Assembly (NCBI GenBank): GCA_964596115.1
Contig: CAZQRW010000003.1
Location: forward strand, 1 to 64,000
Source: CAZQRW01 sp964596115
Lineage (GTDB): Bacteria > Hydrothermota > UBA3072 > B12-G15
DNA length: 64,000 nt
Reading direction: 5' to 3'
This document shows, piece by piece, positions 16,098-23,911 of this stretch. How positions within the stretch are numbered: position 1 is the first letter of the stretch; each line of letters starts with the position of its first letter. The translations under genes and the position numbers were made by a program. The notes beneath the pieces are model-generated. The model saw only the letters and a program-made list of their open reading frames with translations, was not told the origin of the DNA and made no database searches.

Positions 16098-17152
16098 ATT
16101 GTATTTAATCTTTTAAATGCCTTTATTTTTTCGGTTTCTCCAATTCTTGCCTTTTCCAGGGCCACTTTCAGGAAGTTTATTGTATTTTCGTATGTCTCTC
16201 TGTCAACCGGGTAAGGAATACCATCCTTTCCTCCGTGTGCGAAGCTAAATCTCGCAGGGTCTTTGTAACTTGGGGATATATCGTATAAAAGTTCAGATAG
16301 AAGAGAGAGTGCCCTTATCGTTTTTGGACCAACCCCTTTCATACCAAGCAGTTTTTCAAAGTTTTCAGCTTTCCTTTCGTAGGTATTTAAAAATATTTTG
16401 TAGAGCCTGTGGGAATTCATATCTTTTAAAAAGATCTGGTGCCTTTTAGGGAGTTTTAGTTCCTCTAAATGATTTAATTCTTTAATGAGAGTATCTGGTT
16501 TTTCCCTTGATAAATTACAGATCTCAGAGCGGGCCTTATTACTTTCCTTTGCTATCAGATTTAAAGGATTTGTGAATGAATCAGAAATGATGCCAGTGTG
16601 CGGTTCATTTACAAAATCCTGAACTTTTTTGCCAAGCCAATGGTATCTTCTTGCCATTCTTTTCTCCGTATTCATTCCCTGCTGAATCACCCCCCAATTT
16701 CCATAGGAATCAAATATTATATTATGGTGATAGAGTTGATATCCATCTTGGATTGCATTATTATCTACCTTTGCCGTTATCTTACTGATATATATAAGTG
16801 CATCAGAATTAATTCCAGTCCTTTCACCGATAGTTCTCAATTCATCGGGTGTTTTTCTTGAAGTTCTTCCTTTTCCTCCAGCAATGAATATACCAGAGTT
16901 AATTCCTCTTATTGCCTCCTTTAACGCTCCCATAACTGTTGTTGTTAGACCGCTTGAATGCCAGTCGAATCCAAGTATGCATCCAAAACTCTGAAACCAG
17001 AAGGGGTCAGAAAGTTTTTCAATAATAAAGCCAGGGGAATTGTCAAGGAGAATAGTCTCAACTATTGTTCGGGATAGGGTTACCATTCGTGAGAATAGCC
17101 AGCGAGGTGCCTTTCCATAGTGAAGTGGGAGGCTTGCATAACCCCTTTTCAA
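16094..17152 (-). CDS. DUF763 family protein
   Basis: A 352-residue member of DUF763, recognised by the opening RGYASLPLHYGKAPRWL and by SDPFWFQSFGCILGFDWH with SSGLTTTVMGALKE. The family is found mainly in archaea and thermophilic or candidate-phylum bacteria. A helix-hairpin-helix (LLGMKGVGPKTIRALSLL, near 265-285) suggests nucleic-acid binding. The function is unknown; a DNA or RNA metabolic role is inference from that motif and from the neighbouring tRNA methyltransferase, 1 nt away. Confidence 0.85.
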   Translation of the reverse strand: MKRGYASLPLHYGKAPRWLFSRMVTLSRTIVETILLDNSPGFIIEKLSDPFWFQSFGCILGFDWHSSGLTTTVMGALKEAIRGINSGIFIAGGKGRTSRKTPDELRTIGERTGINSDALIYISKITAKVDNNAIQDGYQLYHHNIIFDSYGNWGVIQQGMNTEKRMARRYHWLGKKVQDFVNEPHTGIISDSFTNPLNLIAKESNKARSEICNLSREKPDTLIKELNHLEELKLPKRHQIFLKDMNSHRLYKIFLNTYERKAENFEKLLGMKGVGPKTIRALSLLSELLYDISPSYKDPARFSFAHGGKDGIPYPVDRETYENTINFLKVALEKARIGETEKIKAFKRLNTI

Positions 17153-17153
17153 A

Positions 17154-18065
17154 TCAGTCCTCTCTTATAGTTTCGAGTAGGAGTTTAAACGAGAAACCCT
17201 TAAAGAGATCAGGAGGCGTTTTGAGTATAAATGTATTATTATCAGGGGTCTCTCCAAGAGAAAGCGTTTTTTTCTGAAATAATGAGTAATCTTTCAACAC
17301 AACATCAAATTTTAGTCCTTCAGAATGGTGATTGAGAGAGATTATTTTCGCAAAATAATCATCCATTGTTATTGGTTTGTATACAAAAGATCTAAGCTTA
17401 TCTGGTTTTACCTTTATCTTTATATTATCATTGTATTTGAATTCAACTATTTTATGTTCCACAATGGGGTGTAAAACTTTTTTAAATTGCATATAGTATA
17501 TTTTTTTACCTAAACTTCTCCATTTCCTTTCATATTTTGTCTCAAAATACCCTTCATTCCTCTGGACGAAGCCACTCTTAAAGATTGGTCTCCAGACCTT
17601 GTAATGAACTATTTCTTCAAGGGTGAAATCTCTATAGAATGGATCATCTGTAACTATGATTAGCCCCCCGTCTTTTTTTGAACGAGATGCTGTTAGTAAA
17701 CTGAAAGACCTGTCAATTAACCTTCTCTTATGGTGTTTTTTCTTTGGCCATGGATCCGGGAAATTTACATATATGTATTCCAATGAGCATTCCGGTATAA
17801 GCAGTTGAAATGCAGATTCTGCATCAAGATTAATTAATATCACGTTCGAAAGATTAGAGTTTGATAGCTTTTTTGAAGCTTTTTTTGTAGAAACAATTGA
17901 GTAATCAATACCGATAAAATTTTTATCAGGATTCTCCTTTGCTTTATGGACAAGAAAGGAACCGTCACCAAAGCCAATTTCACATTGGACGGCATTATTA
18001 TTGCCAAATAGAAGTTCGAAGTTTAAAGGTTTTTTTTCTTTCACCCAATCTAGAACAAATTCCAT
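17154..18065 (-). CDS. trmB: tRNA (guanine-46-N7)-methyltransferase, with C-terminal extension
   Basis: It methylates G46 of tRNA variable loops. The SAM motif is CEIGFGDGSFL, followed by FIGIDYS, and the family hallmark is VNFPDPWPKKKHHKRRL near residue 115-131. At 303 residues it is about 60-80 longer than the common form; the extension (from about 215) is beta-rich and lysine-rich, as in some thermophile TrmB proteins. The start is supported by a leaderless promoter. It heads the minus-strand operon trmB-DUF763-GNAT. Confidence 0.92.
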   Translation of the reverse strand: MEFVLDWVKEKKPLNFELLFGNNNAVQCEIGFGDGSFLVHKAKENPDKNFIGIDYSIVSTKKASKKLSNSNLSNVILINLDAESAFQLLIPECSLEYIYVNFPDPWPKKKHHKRRLIDRSFSLLTASRSKKDGGLIIVTDDPFYRDFTLEEIVHYKVWRPIFKSGFVQRNEGYFETKYERKWRSLGKKIYYMQFKKVLHPIVEHKIVEFKYNDNIKIKVKPDKLRSFVYKPITMDDYFAKIISLNHHSEGLKFDVVLKDYSLFQKKTLSLGETPDNNTFILKTPPDLFKGFSFKLLLETIRED

Positions 18066-18071
18066 AGTATA

Positions 18072-18099
18072 TAAATATTGCAGATTGCAACATTGTCAA
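18072..18099 (-). promoter_or_regulatory. Leaderless promoter of the trmB operon
   Basis: On the minus strand, TTGACA (18094-18099) and TATTTA (18072-18077) have a 16-bp spacer, and the -10 box ends 6 nt before the trmB ATG. It is divergent from the shell-protein promoter about 80 bp away. Confidence 0.6.
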
Positions 18100-18177
18100 T
18101 ATCTATTGGAAATAAAAAAATAGATTTAGAAATTTCTCAATATGTCCACATACTTGTATGAGGGACAAATCACTTTC

Positions 18178-18205
18178 TTGACAAGATAACTGCATTCTCT
18201 ATAAT
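18178..18205 (+). promoter_or_regulatory. Leaderless promoter of the shell protein-acpS pair
   Basis: TTGACA at 18178-18183 and TATAAT at 18200-18205, both exact, have a 16-bp spacer. The ATG at 18211 lies 5 nt after the -10 box. This is the strongest promoter match in the window. Confidence 0.75.
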
Positions 18206-18210
18206 AGGGT

Positions 18211-18759
18211 ATGACAAAGGCAATTGGTTTGCTTGAGTTTATAAGTATTGCGAAAGGGATTGAATCTACAGATGATGCTCTCAAGGCCTCTACTGTAGAT
18301 TTGTTATTAGCACGACCAATTTGTCCCGGAAAGTATATTTTTCTTATCTCAGGTGATGTTTCTAATGTGAGAAATAGTATCGAGTCTGCAAAGAGAATTG
18401 GAATAGAGACGGTAGTGGACGAACTTATTATTCCTAATATCCATCCGGACTTAATCCCTGCTATTTCTGCTATTACTGTTATTGAGGAAATCAATGCATT
18501 AGGGATTATAGAAACGTTTTCTTGTGCTTCTACTATTGAGGCAGCAGATGTAGCTGCAAAAACAGCCGAAGTTTCTCTTATAGAGGTCCGACTTGGAATG
18601 GGTATTGGTGGGAAGGCTTTTTTAACCCTAACTGGGGAAGTTGAGGCTGTTAAATCCTCTATTAGATCCGCTGCTATGATACCTGAAAGAAAAGGTCTAT
18701 TGGTTAGAAAAGTAGTAATCCCATCACCCCATAGAGACATAAAGAATTTTATACTTTAA
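18211..18759 (+). CDS. PduT-like tandem BMC-domain shell protein with predicted [4Fe-4S] site
   Basis: This 182-residue protein has two BMC domains (about 3-80 and 95-172) and forms pseudo-hexameric trimers by family. It closely follows PduT, with AIGLLEFISIAKG, then RPICPGKYIFLISGDV, NIHPDLIPAIS, ALGIIET and GIGGKAFL. Cys38 in CPGK sits at the same number as the PduT cysteine that binds a [4Fe-4S] cluster at the trimer pore. No other microcompartment shell or enzyme gene is in the window, so it is an orphan here. acpS follows 4 nt later, and the start is predicted leaderless. Confidence 0.9.
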   Translation: MTKAIGLLEFISIAKGIESTDDALKASTVDLLLARPICPGKYIFLISGDVSNVRNSIESAKRIGIETVVDELIIPNIHPDLIPAISAITVIEEINALGIIETFSCASTIEAADVAAKTAEVSLIEVRLGMGIGGKAFLTLTGEVEAVKSSIRSAAMIPERKGLLVRKVVIPSPHRDIKNFIL

Positions 18760-18763
18760 ACTT

Positions 18764-19096
18764 ATGAATATAGGAACCGATATTGTTTTTATCCCAAGGA
18801 TTGAAAAAATACTAAAAAAATGGGGCAAGAGATTTTTAGAAAGGGTATTTACTTCTGAAGAGATCACATATTGCATAAAGAAACAAAGGCCTGAGGTATG
18901 TTTTGCTGGGCGTTTTGCCGCAAAGGAGGCTATATTTAAGGCACTGGGGAGAGGGAATTTGGCTTTTAAAGATATTGAAATAATTAGCGAGGGTCCTCCC
19001 TTCATTACTCTAAATAAGGGAGAGAAACCATCTATAAAAGTTAGTATCTCCCATGATGGAAATTATGCAGTGGCTACCGCCATTGTTGAAAACTGA
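18764..19096 (+). CDS. acpS: Holo-[acyl-carrier-protein] synthase
   Basis: A 110-residue enzyme that transfers 4'-phosphopantetheine from CoA to apo-ACP. Family motifs are GTDIVFIPRIEK (Mg-binding Asp), FTSEEITYC, and CFAGRFAAKEAIFKALGRG with the catalytic Glu and Lys. VSISHDGNYAVATAIV is the usual C-terminus. It starts 4 nt after the shell-protein stop with no clear ribosome site, so it probably relies on reinitiation. It converges with mazG. Confidence 0.93.
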   Translation: MNIGTDIVFIPRIEKILKKWGKRFLERVFTSEEITYCIKKQRPEVCFAGRFAAKEAIFKALGRGNLAFKDIEIISEGPPFITLNKGEKPSIKVSISHDGNYAVATAIVEN

Positions 19097-19100
19097 GAAG

Positions 19101-19838
19101 TTATATCTCTTTTTTTATTTTTTGCCAGATTGAATCCATCTCTTGTAATGAAAGGTTTTTTTTACCATATTTTTCAATCTCTTTTTCGAGTCTTTCGAAC
19201 CTCTTTGAAAATTTATCACATGCCTTGTGTAAGGCGATTTCTGGAGAAAAGTTTAAAAAATTACCCAGATGCGCTACAACGAATAGAATATCACCAAATT
19301 CTTCTTCGACTTCTAACGGGTTTTTTGCGTTTTTTAATTCTTCTATTTCCTCTTCAATCTTGTCATAGACTCCAGAAATATTGTTCCATTCAAAGCCCTT
19401 TCTTTTAGCCCTTTCCTGGATTTTATAGGCTCTGATTAATGCTGGGATATCCTTTTCAATATTCCATTCTCTTCCCTTTCTCTTATCCCATTTTTCCAGA
19501 ACTTCTTCAGCTGTTTTTGCTGTATCTTTTCCGAATACATGGGGATGCCTTGCAATTATTTTTTTCTTTATATGTTTTATCACATCAGAACCCGAAATAC
19601 CCTTTTCTTCAAGTAATACCATCATCATAACTACAACGAGTAGAACATCACCTAATTCTTCATTTGTTGCGGGGAGATTACTTTTCTTTATTGCAGCAAT
19701 TAGTTCAAATCCTTCCTCAATGAGATATTCAGACATTGATTTGAGTGTTTGTTTTCTATCCCAGGGGCATTCTTGCCTCAACCGTTTAACAATTGAGAAA
19801 AATTCGTTAAATTCCTGGTCCGTTTTCTTTTCAACCAT
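19101..19838 (-). CDS. mazG: Nucleoside triphosphate pyrophosphohydrolase MazG
   Basis: A 245-residue all-alpha NTP-PPase that hydrolyses (d)NTPs to NMP and pyrophosphate. The first MazG domain has RLRQECPWDRKQT, EEGFELIAAI and ELGDVLL. The second has EEIEELKNA, EEFGDILFVVAHLGNFL and the typical KRFERLEKE ending. Both domains keep the ExxE...ExxD metal-binding layout. Expression is predicted leaderless. The IS element has inserted upstream at 19988 without touching the promoter. Confidence 0.93.
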   Translation of the reverse strand: MVEKKTDQEFNEFFSIVKRLRQECPWDRKQTLKSMSEYLIEEGFELIAAIKKSNLPATNEELGDVLLVVVMMMVLLEEKGISGSDVIKHIKKKIIARHPHVFGKDTAKTAEEVLEKWDKRKGREWNIEKDIPALIRAYKIQERAKRKGFEWNNISGVYDKIEEEIEELKNAKNPLEVEEEFGDILFVVAHLGNFLNFSPEIALHKACDKFSKRFERLEKEIEKYGKKNLSLQEMDSIWQKIKKEI

Positions 19839-19845
19839 ATTGGAA

Positions 19846-19873
19846 ATAATATTACTACTTAAACATATGTCAA
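19846..19873 (-). promoter_or_regulatory. Leaderless promoter of mazG
   Basis: On the minus strand, TTGACA (19868-19873) and TATTAT (19846-19851) have a 16-bp spacer. The -10 box ends 7 nt before the ATG at 19838. Confidence 0.65.
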
Positions 19874-19987
19874 GTAAAATTAAGATTTATAGATGGTTGA
19901 ATAACTTTGAGTCCTGAAATTTTTTAATGTGGATGCTCTAAATTTTGACCATTCTGATAGAGGTTGAATTCTGAGTAATGCATATTT
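19874..19987. other. Intergenic DNA between the mazG promoter and the IS element
   Basis: No gene or clear structure is seen. The last five bases (TATTT, 19983-19987) are the left copy of the IS target-site duplication. Confidence 0.6.
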
Positions 19988-20192
19988 CCCAAAAATTCAG
20001 ATAAGGTTTTTTGAGTAGAAATTCAGGCTATATTTTGTCTTAAAGGGGAGGGGATAAGGGGATGTGATTAATTCATTGTAAAGAATTAGATAAATTACTT
20101 CTTTTTTATTGATATATCTTTATTTTTGGTATTTTTCTTCAGTATCCTATAAAAAGGTTTATGAATAAAAGATTTTTTCTTCTTTTATTTAA

Positions 20193-21494
20193 TTATACGT
20201 ATACATAGGCATTGAGGGCTCGCCATCTCGTCCTCTGGAATAACTCATAGTATGGGTAATTGTTGGGTAGATTTAATATTATTTCTCTTCCATGTTTTAT
20301 CACGCTACCACCAATATTTATTAAAGTAAATCTGAGAGTTTTTAATCTATATATACTCCATCTATAAGGTAACACTGTTAATGCAAATAATCTCATTAAA
20401 TTAAATGCAAGTAATATTATCTGAAAAAATGCACTATTCGCTAATAACTCCCCTGTTGGTATACTATTGAGGGCATAGTCACCTTTTAATTCTTTTATTG
20501 TATTCTCTGCATCACCACGCCTCTGATACCACCTCATTACTGCAGATTTATCCCAATTATATATATTCGTTATTATTGCATAATAACTATACTTAAATTC
20601 TTCAAATAATACAGGATCCCTTACTTTTCTCCTCTTCACTATCAGTCTGTATGCATCCCCCTTCTGATCTGGACCTATAAAATGTTGCGTCTCTGCTATC
20701 TCTTCACCCTCACTGAAATATTCCCATCTGTCCGAAGGTATCCACCTTATACCCCGCCTCACAGCTTTATCCATATCAGCACCTATACCAAATAATATCC
20801 CTCTTAAATCACAAAACCTCATTATACGATACTGATAGGCAGCACTGTCTGAACGAAAATATATACGCCTTACTCCAAGCCCCTTAACTTTATTGTATAT
20901 ACCCCTCAATAATGATAAATTGTTGGCAGATGGTGAAGCATTCCCAGGCCTGAATACCCCGCTTATTACCATATCTAATTCCTTTATTATCCCCAAAAGT
21001 GGGTTGAAACCCTTCACCTTTTTATATGTATATTCCGCACTCTCTTTCTCACTCTCTATAACCGTAGAGTCTATGTCTATAGTAATATGACGAAGCCTTT
21101 TCCTCTTTATTGCCTTTTTTACCAATCCATTGCTTATTCCCCTTATTACATTGATATCCCTCCTTTTAAACTGCCTTAAAAATTCCCCCATTGTGTTCGG
21201 TCTCGGTATATCTTTTCTGTCAAATAATCTCAAAAGCCCAGAATCTGATTCTATTATCCTTATATGCCTTAGCCTATCCCCACCAGAAATTATCATCCCC
21301 ATTAAGTAAAATATCTTCTCATAAACCCTGTATCCTCGCATCCTCCTCTTTAAATGCCCTAATCCTACCTCTATAACCTTGAATATACCAAGAGATTTCA
21401 TAAATGAACCTATAACACTAAGACCCGCATGTGATGTTACTGATAAATTTTTTGATTTTTTTACCTTGAATTTATCCAGATTATCGTGTATCAT
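20193..21494 (-). CDS. IS1380-family transposase (DDE)
   Basis: About 433 residues. DDE catalytic residues appear as TIDIDSTV (first Asp), YFRSDSAAY (second Asp) and GDAENTIKELKGDY (Glu). The start MIHDNLDKF has GGAGG with a 4-nt spacer. A longer in-frame start at 21566 would translate through a perfect 10-bp hairpin and has no ribosome site, so it is rejected. The frame is intact, so the element could be active. Hydrophobic segments near the end (FFQIILLAFNLMRLFAL) are normal for the family. Confidence 0.9.
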   Translation of the reverse strand: MIHDNLDKFKVKKSKNLSVTSHAGLSVIGSFMKSLGIFKVIEVGLGHLKRRMRGYRVYEKIFYLMGMIISGGDRLRHIRIIESDSGLLRLFDRKDIPRPNTMGEFLRQFKRRDINVIRGISNGLVKKAIKRKRLRHITIDIDSTVIESEKESAEYTYKKVKGFNPLLGIIKELDMVISGVFRPGNASPSANNLSLLRGIYNKVKGLGVRRIYFRSDSAAYQYRIMRFCDLRGILFGIGADMDKAVRRGIRWIPSDRWEYFSEGEEIAETQHFIGPDQKGDAYRLIVKRRKVRDPVLFEEFKYSYYAIITNIYNWDKSAVMRWYQRRGDAENTIKELKGDYALNSIPTGELLANSAFFQIILLAFNLMRLFALTVLPYRWSIYRLKTLRFTLINIGGSVIKHGREIILNLPNNYPYYELFQRTRWRALNAYVYV

Positions 21495-21519
21495 TATACC
21501 TCCATAGGTTTGATTTTTT

Positions 21520-21556
21520 ACTTCACCCACTTTCACCTGGTGGGTGAAGTTTTTTC
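21520..21556 (+). terminator. Hairpin with T-run inside the IS, upstream of the transposase
   Basis: ACTTCACCCA (21520-21529) pairs perfectly with TGGGTGAAGT (21541-21550) around an 11-nt loop and is followed by a T-run on the plus strand. In the plus direction it resembles an intrinsic terminator. In the minus direction it would form a 5' hairpin in read-through transcripts entering the transposase gene, which could limit its translation. Confidence 0.6.
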
Positions 21557-21659
21557 TATTCCCCATAACTCCCTTATTCTATAGAATTTACAATGCTTTT
21601 CAAGCCCTCTTATTGCTAAAATCTATCACTTATCTGAATTTTTGGGTATTTCTTATCCC

Positions 21660-21687
21660 TTGACAATCATATAGATTAATGTATATT
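21660..21687 (+). promoter_or_regulatory. Promoter of initiator tRNA
   Basis: TTGACA at 21660-21665 and TATATT at 21682-21687 have a 16-bp spacer. The predicted transcript start (about 21694) is only a few nucleotides before the mature tRNA 5' end at 21697. The IS ends 13 bp upstream of the -35 box. Confidence 0.65.
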
Positions 21688-21696
21688 TATTTATGA

Positions 21697-21768
<72 letters not shown>

Positions 21769-21773
21769 TTTTT

Positions 21774-22181
21774 ATGAATAGGATTCTTATAATATTAGGT
21801 TCGAAAGAGGAAGAAATACTAAAAAAAAGGGTTTCTCTGGCAAAAAAGATTTCAGAGAAATTTTTTTTTAGTAATGTTATTCTTTCTGGTAGCAATGGTG
21901 AGGCAGAAAAAATGGAAAAATTATGGGGGAAAGATGCACTGCTTGAAAAGGCATCTTTAACCACCAGAGAGAATCTACTCCTCTCAAAAATTTTTACAGA
22001 GAATGGAGATATAATTACTATAGTAACGGATTGTACCCATAAGTTTCGGACCTATTATCTTGCCAAGAGAATATTTCCACAAAATAGAATTGAAATATAT
22101 ACCGTGAATCTCCCTTTAAAATCCATTGTCTCAAAAATATTATATGAGGTCTCAAGACTGATCAGGAATGCATTTGAATAA
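21774..22181 (+). CDS. Short YdcF/DUF218-like protein
   Basis: About 135 residues from the ATG 6 nt after the initiator tRNA; a longer reading would translate the tRNA itself. It resembles the DUF218 (YdcF/SanA/ElyC) fold: ILIILGS at the start, VILSGSNGEAEKMEKL, LEKASLTTRENL and IITIVTDCTHKFRTYYL match the order of the family's GG, SxxTxEN and VTSxxHxxRa segments. It is shorter than usual and lacks the N-terminal membrane helix. No Shine-Dalgarno is seen. Processing of the tRNA 3' end would leave a nearly leaderless message. Function is unknown. Confidence 0.6.
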   Translation: MNRILIILGSKEEEILKKRVSLAKKISEKFFFSNVILSGSNGEAEKMEKLWGKDALLEKASLTTRENLLLSKIFTENGDIITIVTDCTHKFRTYYLAKRIFPQNRIEIYTVNLPLKSIVSKILYEVSRLIRNAFE

Positions 22182-22590
22182 ACCATATAAATTATTAGAT
22201 CATACAGCTGATATCGGTATTGAGACAACGGGGGATACGTTTATGAGTGCACTGTCAAATGTTATTTTTGCTATGTATGATTTGATGATTGATATGAAGA
22301 ATGTTGAAATCATTACTGAGAGGAGATTTTCTTTAAAAAGAAGAACAGATGAGGATACAGTTGTTGATGTTTTAGAAAATGTACTATTTTATTTCGAGAC
22401 AGAGCATTTTATTGGGAAGAAAATAGAGATAATTAATAACGGATCCAGCATTGATATTGTTATGAAAGGAGAGAAATTCGATCCATTAAAACATAAAACA
22501 AAATTTGAAATCAAAGCAATTACTTATCATAAATTGGTGGTTAAACGCAGAAAGGGTAAGTGGATAATGAGGGTAATATTTGATGTATAA
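22168..22590 (+). CDS. Archease
   Basis: A 140-residue archease (DUF101), the cofactor that lets RtcB RNA ligase become guanylylated and turn over in tRNA and RNA repair. Matching segments are YKLLDHTADIGIETTGDTF, the DVLENVLFYFETE middle, and FEIKAITYHKLVV...VIFDV at the end. The metal-binding Asp residues of LDHTADIG and the final DV are kept. rtcB is not in the window. The ATG at 22168 overlaps the preceding gene by 14 nt; an in-frame TTG at 22174 has better spacing to AGGA and could be the real start. Confidence 0.88.
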   Translation: MHLNKPYKLLDHTADIGIETTGDTFMSALSNVIFAMYDLMIDMKNVEIITERRFSLKRRTDEDTVVDVLENVLFYFETEHFIGKKIEIINNGSSIDIVMKGEKFDPLKHKTKFEIKAITYHKLVVKRRKGKWIMRVIFDV

Positions 22591-22598
22591 AAATATGC

Positions 22599-22626
22599 TT
22601 GATATTTTTCAAAATCATTGCATAAT
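22599..22626 (+). promoter_or_regulatory. Leaderless promoter of the cmk operon
   Basis: TTGATA at 22599-22604 and CATAAT at 22621-22626 have a 16-bp spacer, ending 6 nt before the ATG at 22633. The position argues against a TTG start at 22618, which would lie upstream of the -10 box. Confidence 0.6.
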
Positions 22627-22632
22627 TTCTCT

Positions 22633-23316
22633 ATGAGATTTATAGTGGCTATTGATGGTACATGTGCTTCTGGTAAAAGTACAACAGCGAGAATTGCTGC
22701 CAAAAGACTGAAGTGGCTTTTCCTCGATACAGGTGCAATGTACAGGGCTGTAGCATTTGAGATACTCAGGAGATGTGTGGACCCTGAAGATGAGGAAAAG
22801 GTATCTGAAATTGTAGGAGAAATTACTCTAACTGTTAAGCCTTCATCTGACGGCCAGAGAACTTTCATTGGGAGTGAGGATATCAGCAGTTTCCTTAGAA
22901 CCCCGGAAATTGATAGAGCAGTAACCCCTGTATCAAAGTTTAAAAAGGTAAGAGAAAGAATGGTATATTTGCAGCGAAAAATAGGTGGCGAAAGGGAAAT
23001 CATTTGTGAAGGTAGAGATATGGGTACTATAGTTTTTCCTGACGCAGAGTTAAAAATATATATAGATGCTAATTTAGAGGTAAGAGCGTTGAGAAGACAG
23101 AAAGAAATGCAGAATAAAAATATTTTTCTAACATTAGAGGAGATAAAAGAAGACCTAAAAAGAAGAGATTTTGAAGATTCATCAAGAGAAGAAAGCCCGT
23201 TAAAAATGGCAGCAGATGCGATTATGTTAGATACCACCAAGCTTACAATTGATCAGGAAGTGGATTGGGTGATAAAAAAAATTAAGGAGAGATATAAACA
23301 TGTCCTGGCAGTATAG
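22633..23316 (+). CDS. cmk: (d)CMP kinase
   Basis: About 227 residues; phosphorylates CMP and dCMP with ATP. The P-loop is AIDGTCASGKSTTA; other family segments are FLDTGAMYRAVA, CEGRDMGTIVFPDA, and RDFEDSSREESPL with DAIMLDTTKL near the end. The DGT-CASGKST form differs from the usual DGPaGsGKST by one residue. It heads a 12-gene co-directional block through truA and overlaps plsC by 17 nt, an order (cmk-plsC-ispH-rpsA) known from Clostridia and other phyla. Confidence 0.95.
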   Translation: MRFIVAIDGTCASGKSTTARIAAKRLKWLFLDTGAMYRAVAFEILRRCVDPEDEEKVSEIVGEITLTVKPSSDGQRTFIGSEDISSFLRTPEIDRAVTPVSKFKKVRERMVYLQRKIGGEREIICEGRDMGTIVFPDAELKIYIDANLEVRALRRQKEMQNKNIFLTLEEIKEDLKRRDFEDSSREESPLKMAADAIMLDTTKLTIDQEVDWVIKKIKERYKHVLAV

Positions 23317-23911
23317 ACTTGGGAGTATCCTTATTAGATTTTTCTTTGGTGTCTTTCTGGGTTTTAAATGGCGGGGTACAGAGAATGTTCCGGAAAAAGG
23401 AGGAATAATTATTGCTCCCAATCACAGATCAAACTACGATCCCCCTCTTATTGGGAGTACAGTAAAACAGAGGGCTATATATTATTTTGGAAAGAAAAGT
23501 CTCTTTGTGAATAAAATCTTTGGATGGTTTTTAGGTAGATTCAATGTTTTTCCTGCTGATACAGAAAAAAAGAACGATATCGGTTCTATAAGATTTTCTC
23601 TTAAACTTTTAAAAGAAGGTAAAGCATTGATGATATTCCCTGAAGGGACAAGATCGAAGACAGGAGAATTTCTTCCTGCGCACCCAGGAGTAGGATATCT
23701 TGCGTTAAAGGCTGGAGTTCCTGTTATTCCCGTTATTATAAAAGGGACTCATGAATCTATGAAGGAGCATTTTCTAAGGAGGAAACCATTGTATGTAATA
23801 TTTGGAAAGCCAATATTCCCTCCTAAAATACCGATTACACATAAAAATGCACAGGAATTTTCAGATAAAATTTTGGATAAAATTAAAGAGATGGATAAGT
23901 GGAAATTTTAA
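23300..23911 (+). CDS. plsC: 1-acyl-sn-glycerol-3-phosphate acyltransferase
   Basis: A 203-residue membrane-associated acyltransferase making phosphatidic acid from lysophosphatidic acid. The catalytic HX4D motif is NHRSNYD and the substrate-binding motif is FPEGTRSKTG. A further conserved segment is GVPVIPVIIKGTHE. One hydrophobic N-terminal stretch (LIRFFFGVFLGF) could sit in the membrane. It overlaps cmk by 17 nt and ispH by 13 nt. Confidence 0.93.
   Translation: MSWQYRLGSILIRFFFGVFLGFKWRGTENVPEKGGIIIAPNHRSNYDPPLIGSTVKQRAIYYFGKKSLFVNKIFGWFLGRFNVFPADTEKKNDIGSIRFSLKLLKEGKALMIFPEGTRSKTGEFLPAHPGVGYLALKAGVPVIPVIIKGTHESMKEHFLRRKPLYVIFGKPIFPPKIPITHKNAQEFSDKILDKIKEMDKWKF

Larger units (their letters stand above)
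19988..21646 (-). mobile_element. Complete IS1380-family insertion sequence
   Basis: The element is 1659 bp. Its ends are perfect 18-bp inverted repeats: CCCAAAAATTCAGATAAG at 19988-20005 and its complement at 21629-21646. Each end is flanked by TATTT (19983-19987 and 21647-21651), a 5-bp target duplication, so the boundaries are exact and the insertion is probably recent. It contains one transposase gene on the minus strand. About 187 bp of non-coding DNA (20006-20192) lie downstream of the transposase, with nothing recognisable in them. It sits between the mazG and tRNA-fMet promoters and disrupts neither. Confidence 0.93.

Noticed and set aside
18126..18740. Long minus-strand frame opposite the shell protein gene
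   Set aside because: It is a shadow of the plus-strand BMC gene, which has an exact promoter and clear homology.
21495..21566. Longer transposase start at 21566
   Set aside because: The extra codons translate through a perfect hairpin, and a good ribosome site precedes the internal ATG.
22618..22632. TTG at 22618 as start of cmk
   Set aside because: It precedes the -10 box; the ATG at 22633 gives the normal N-terminus.
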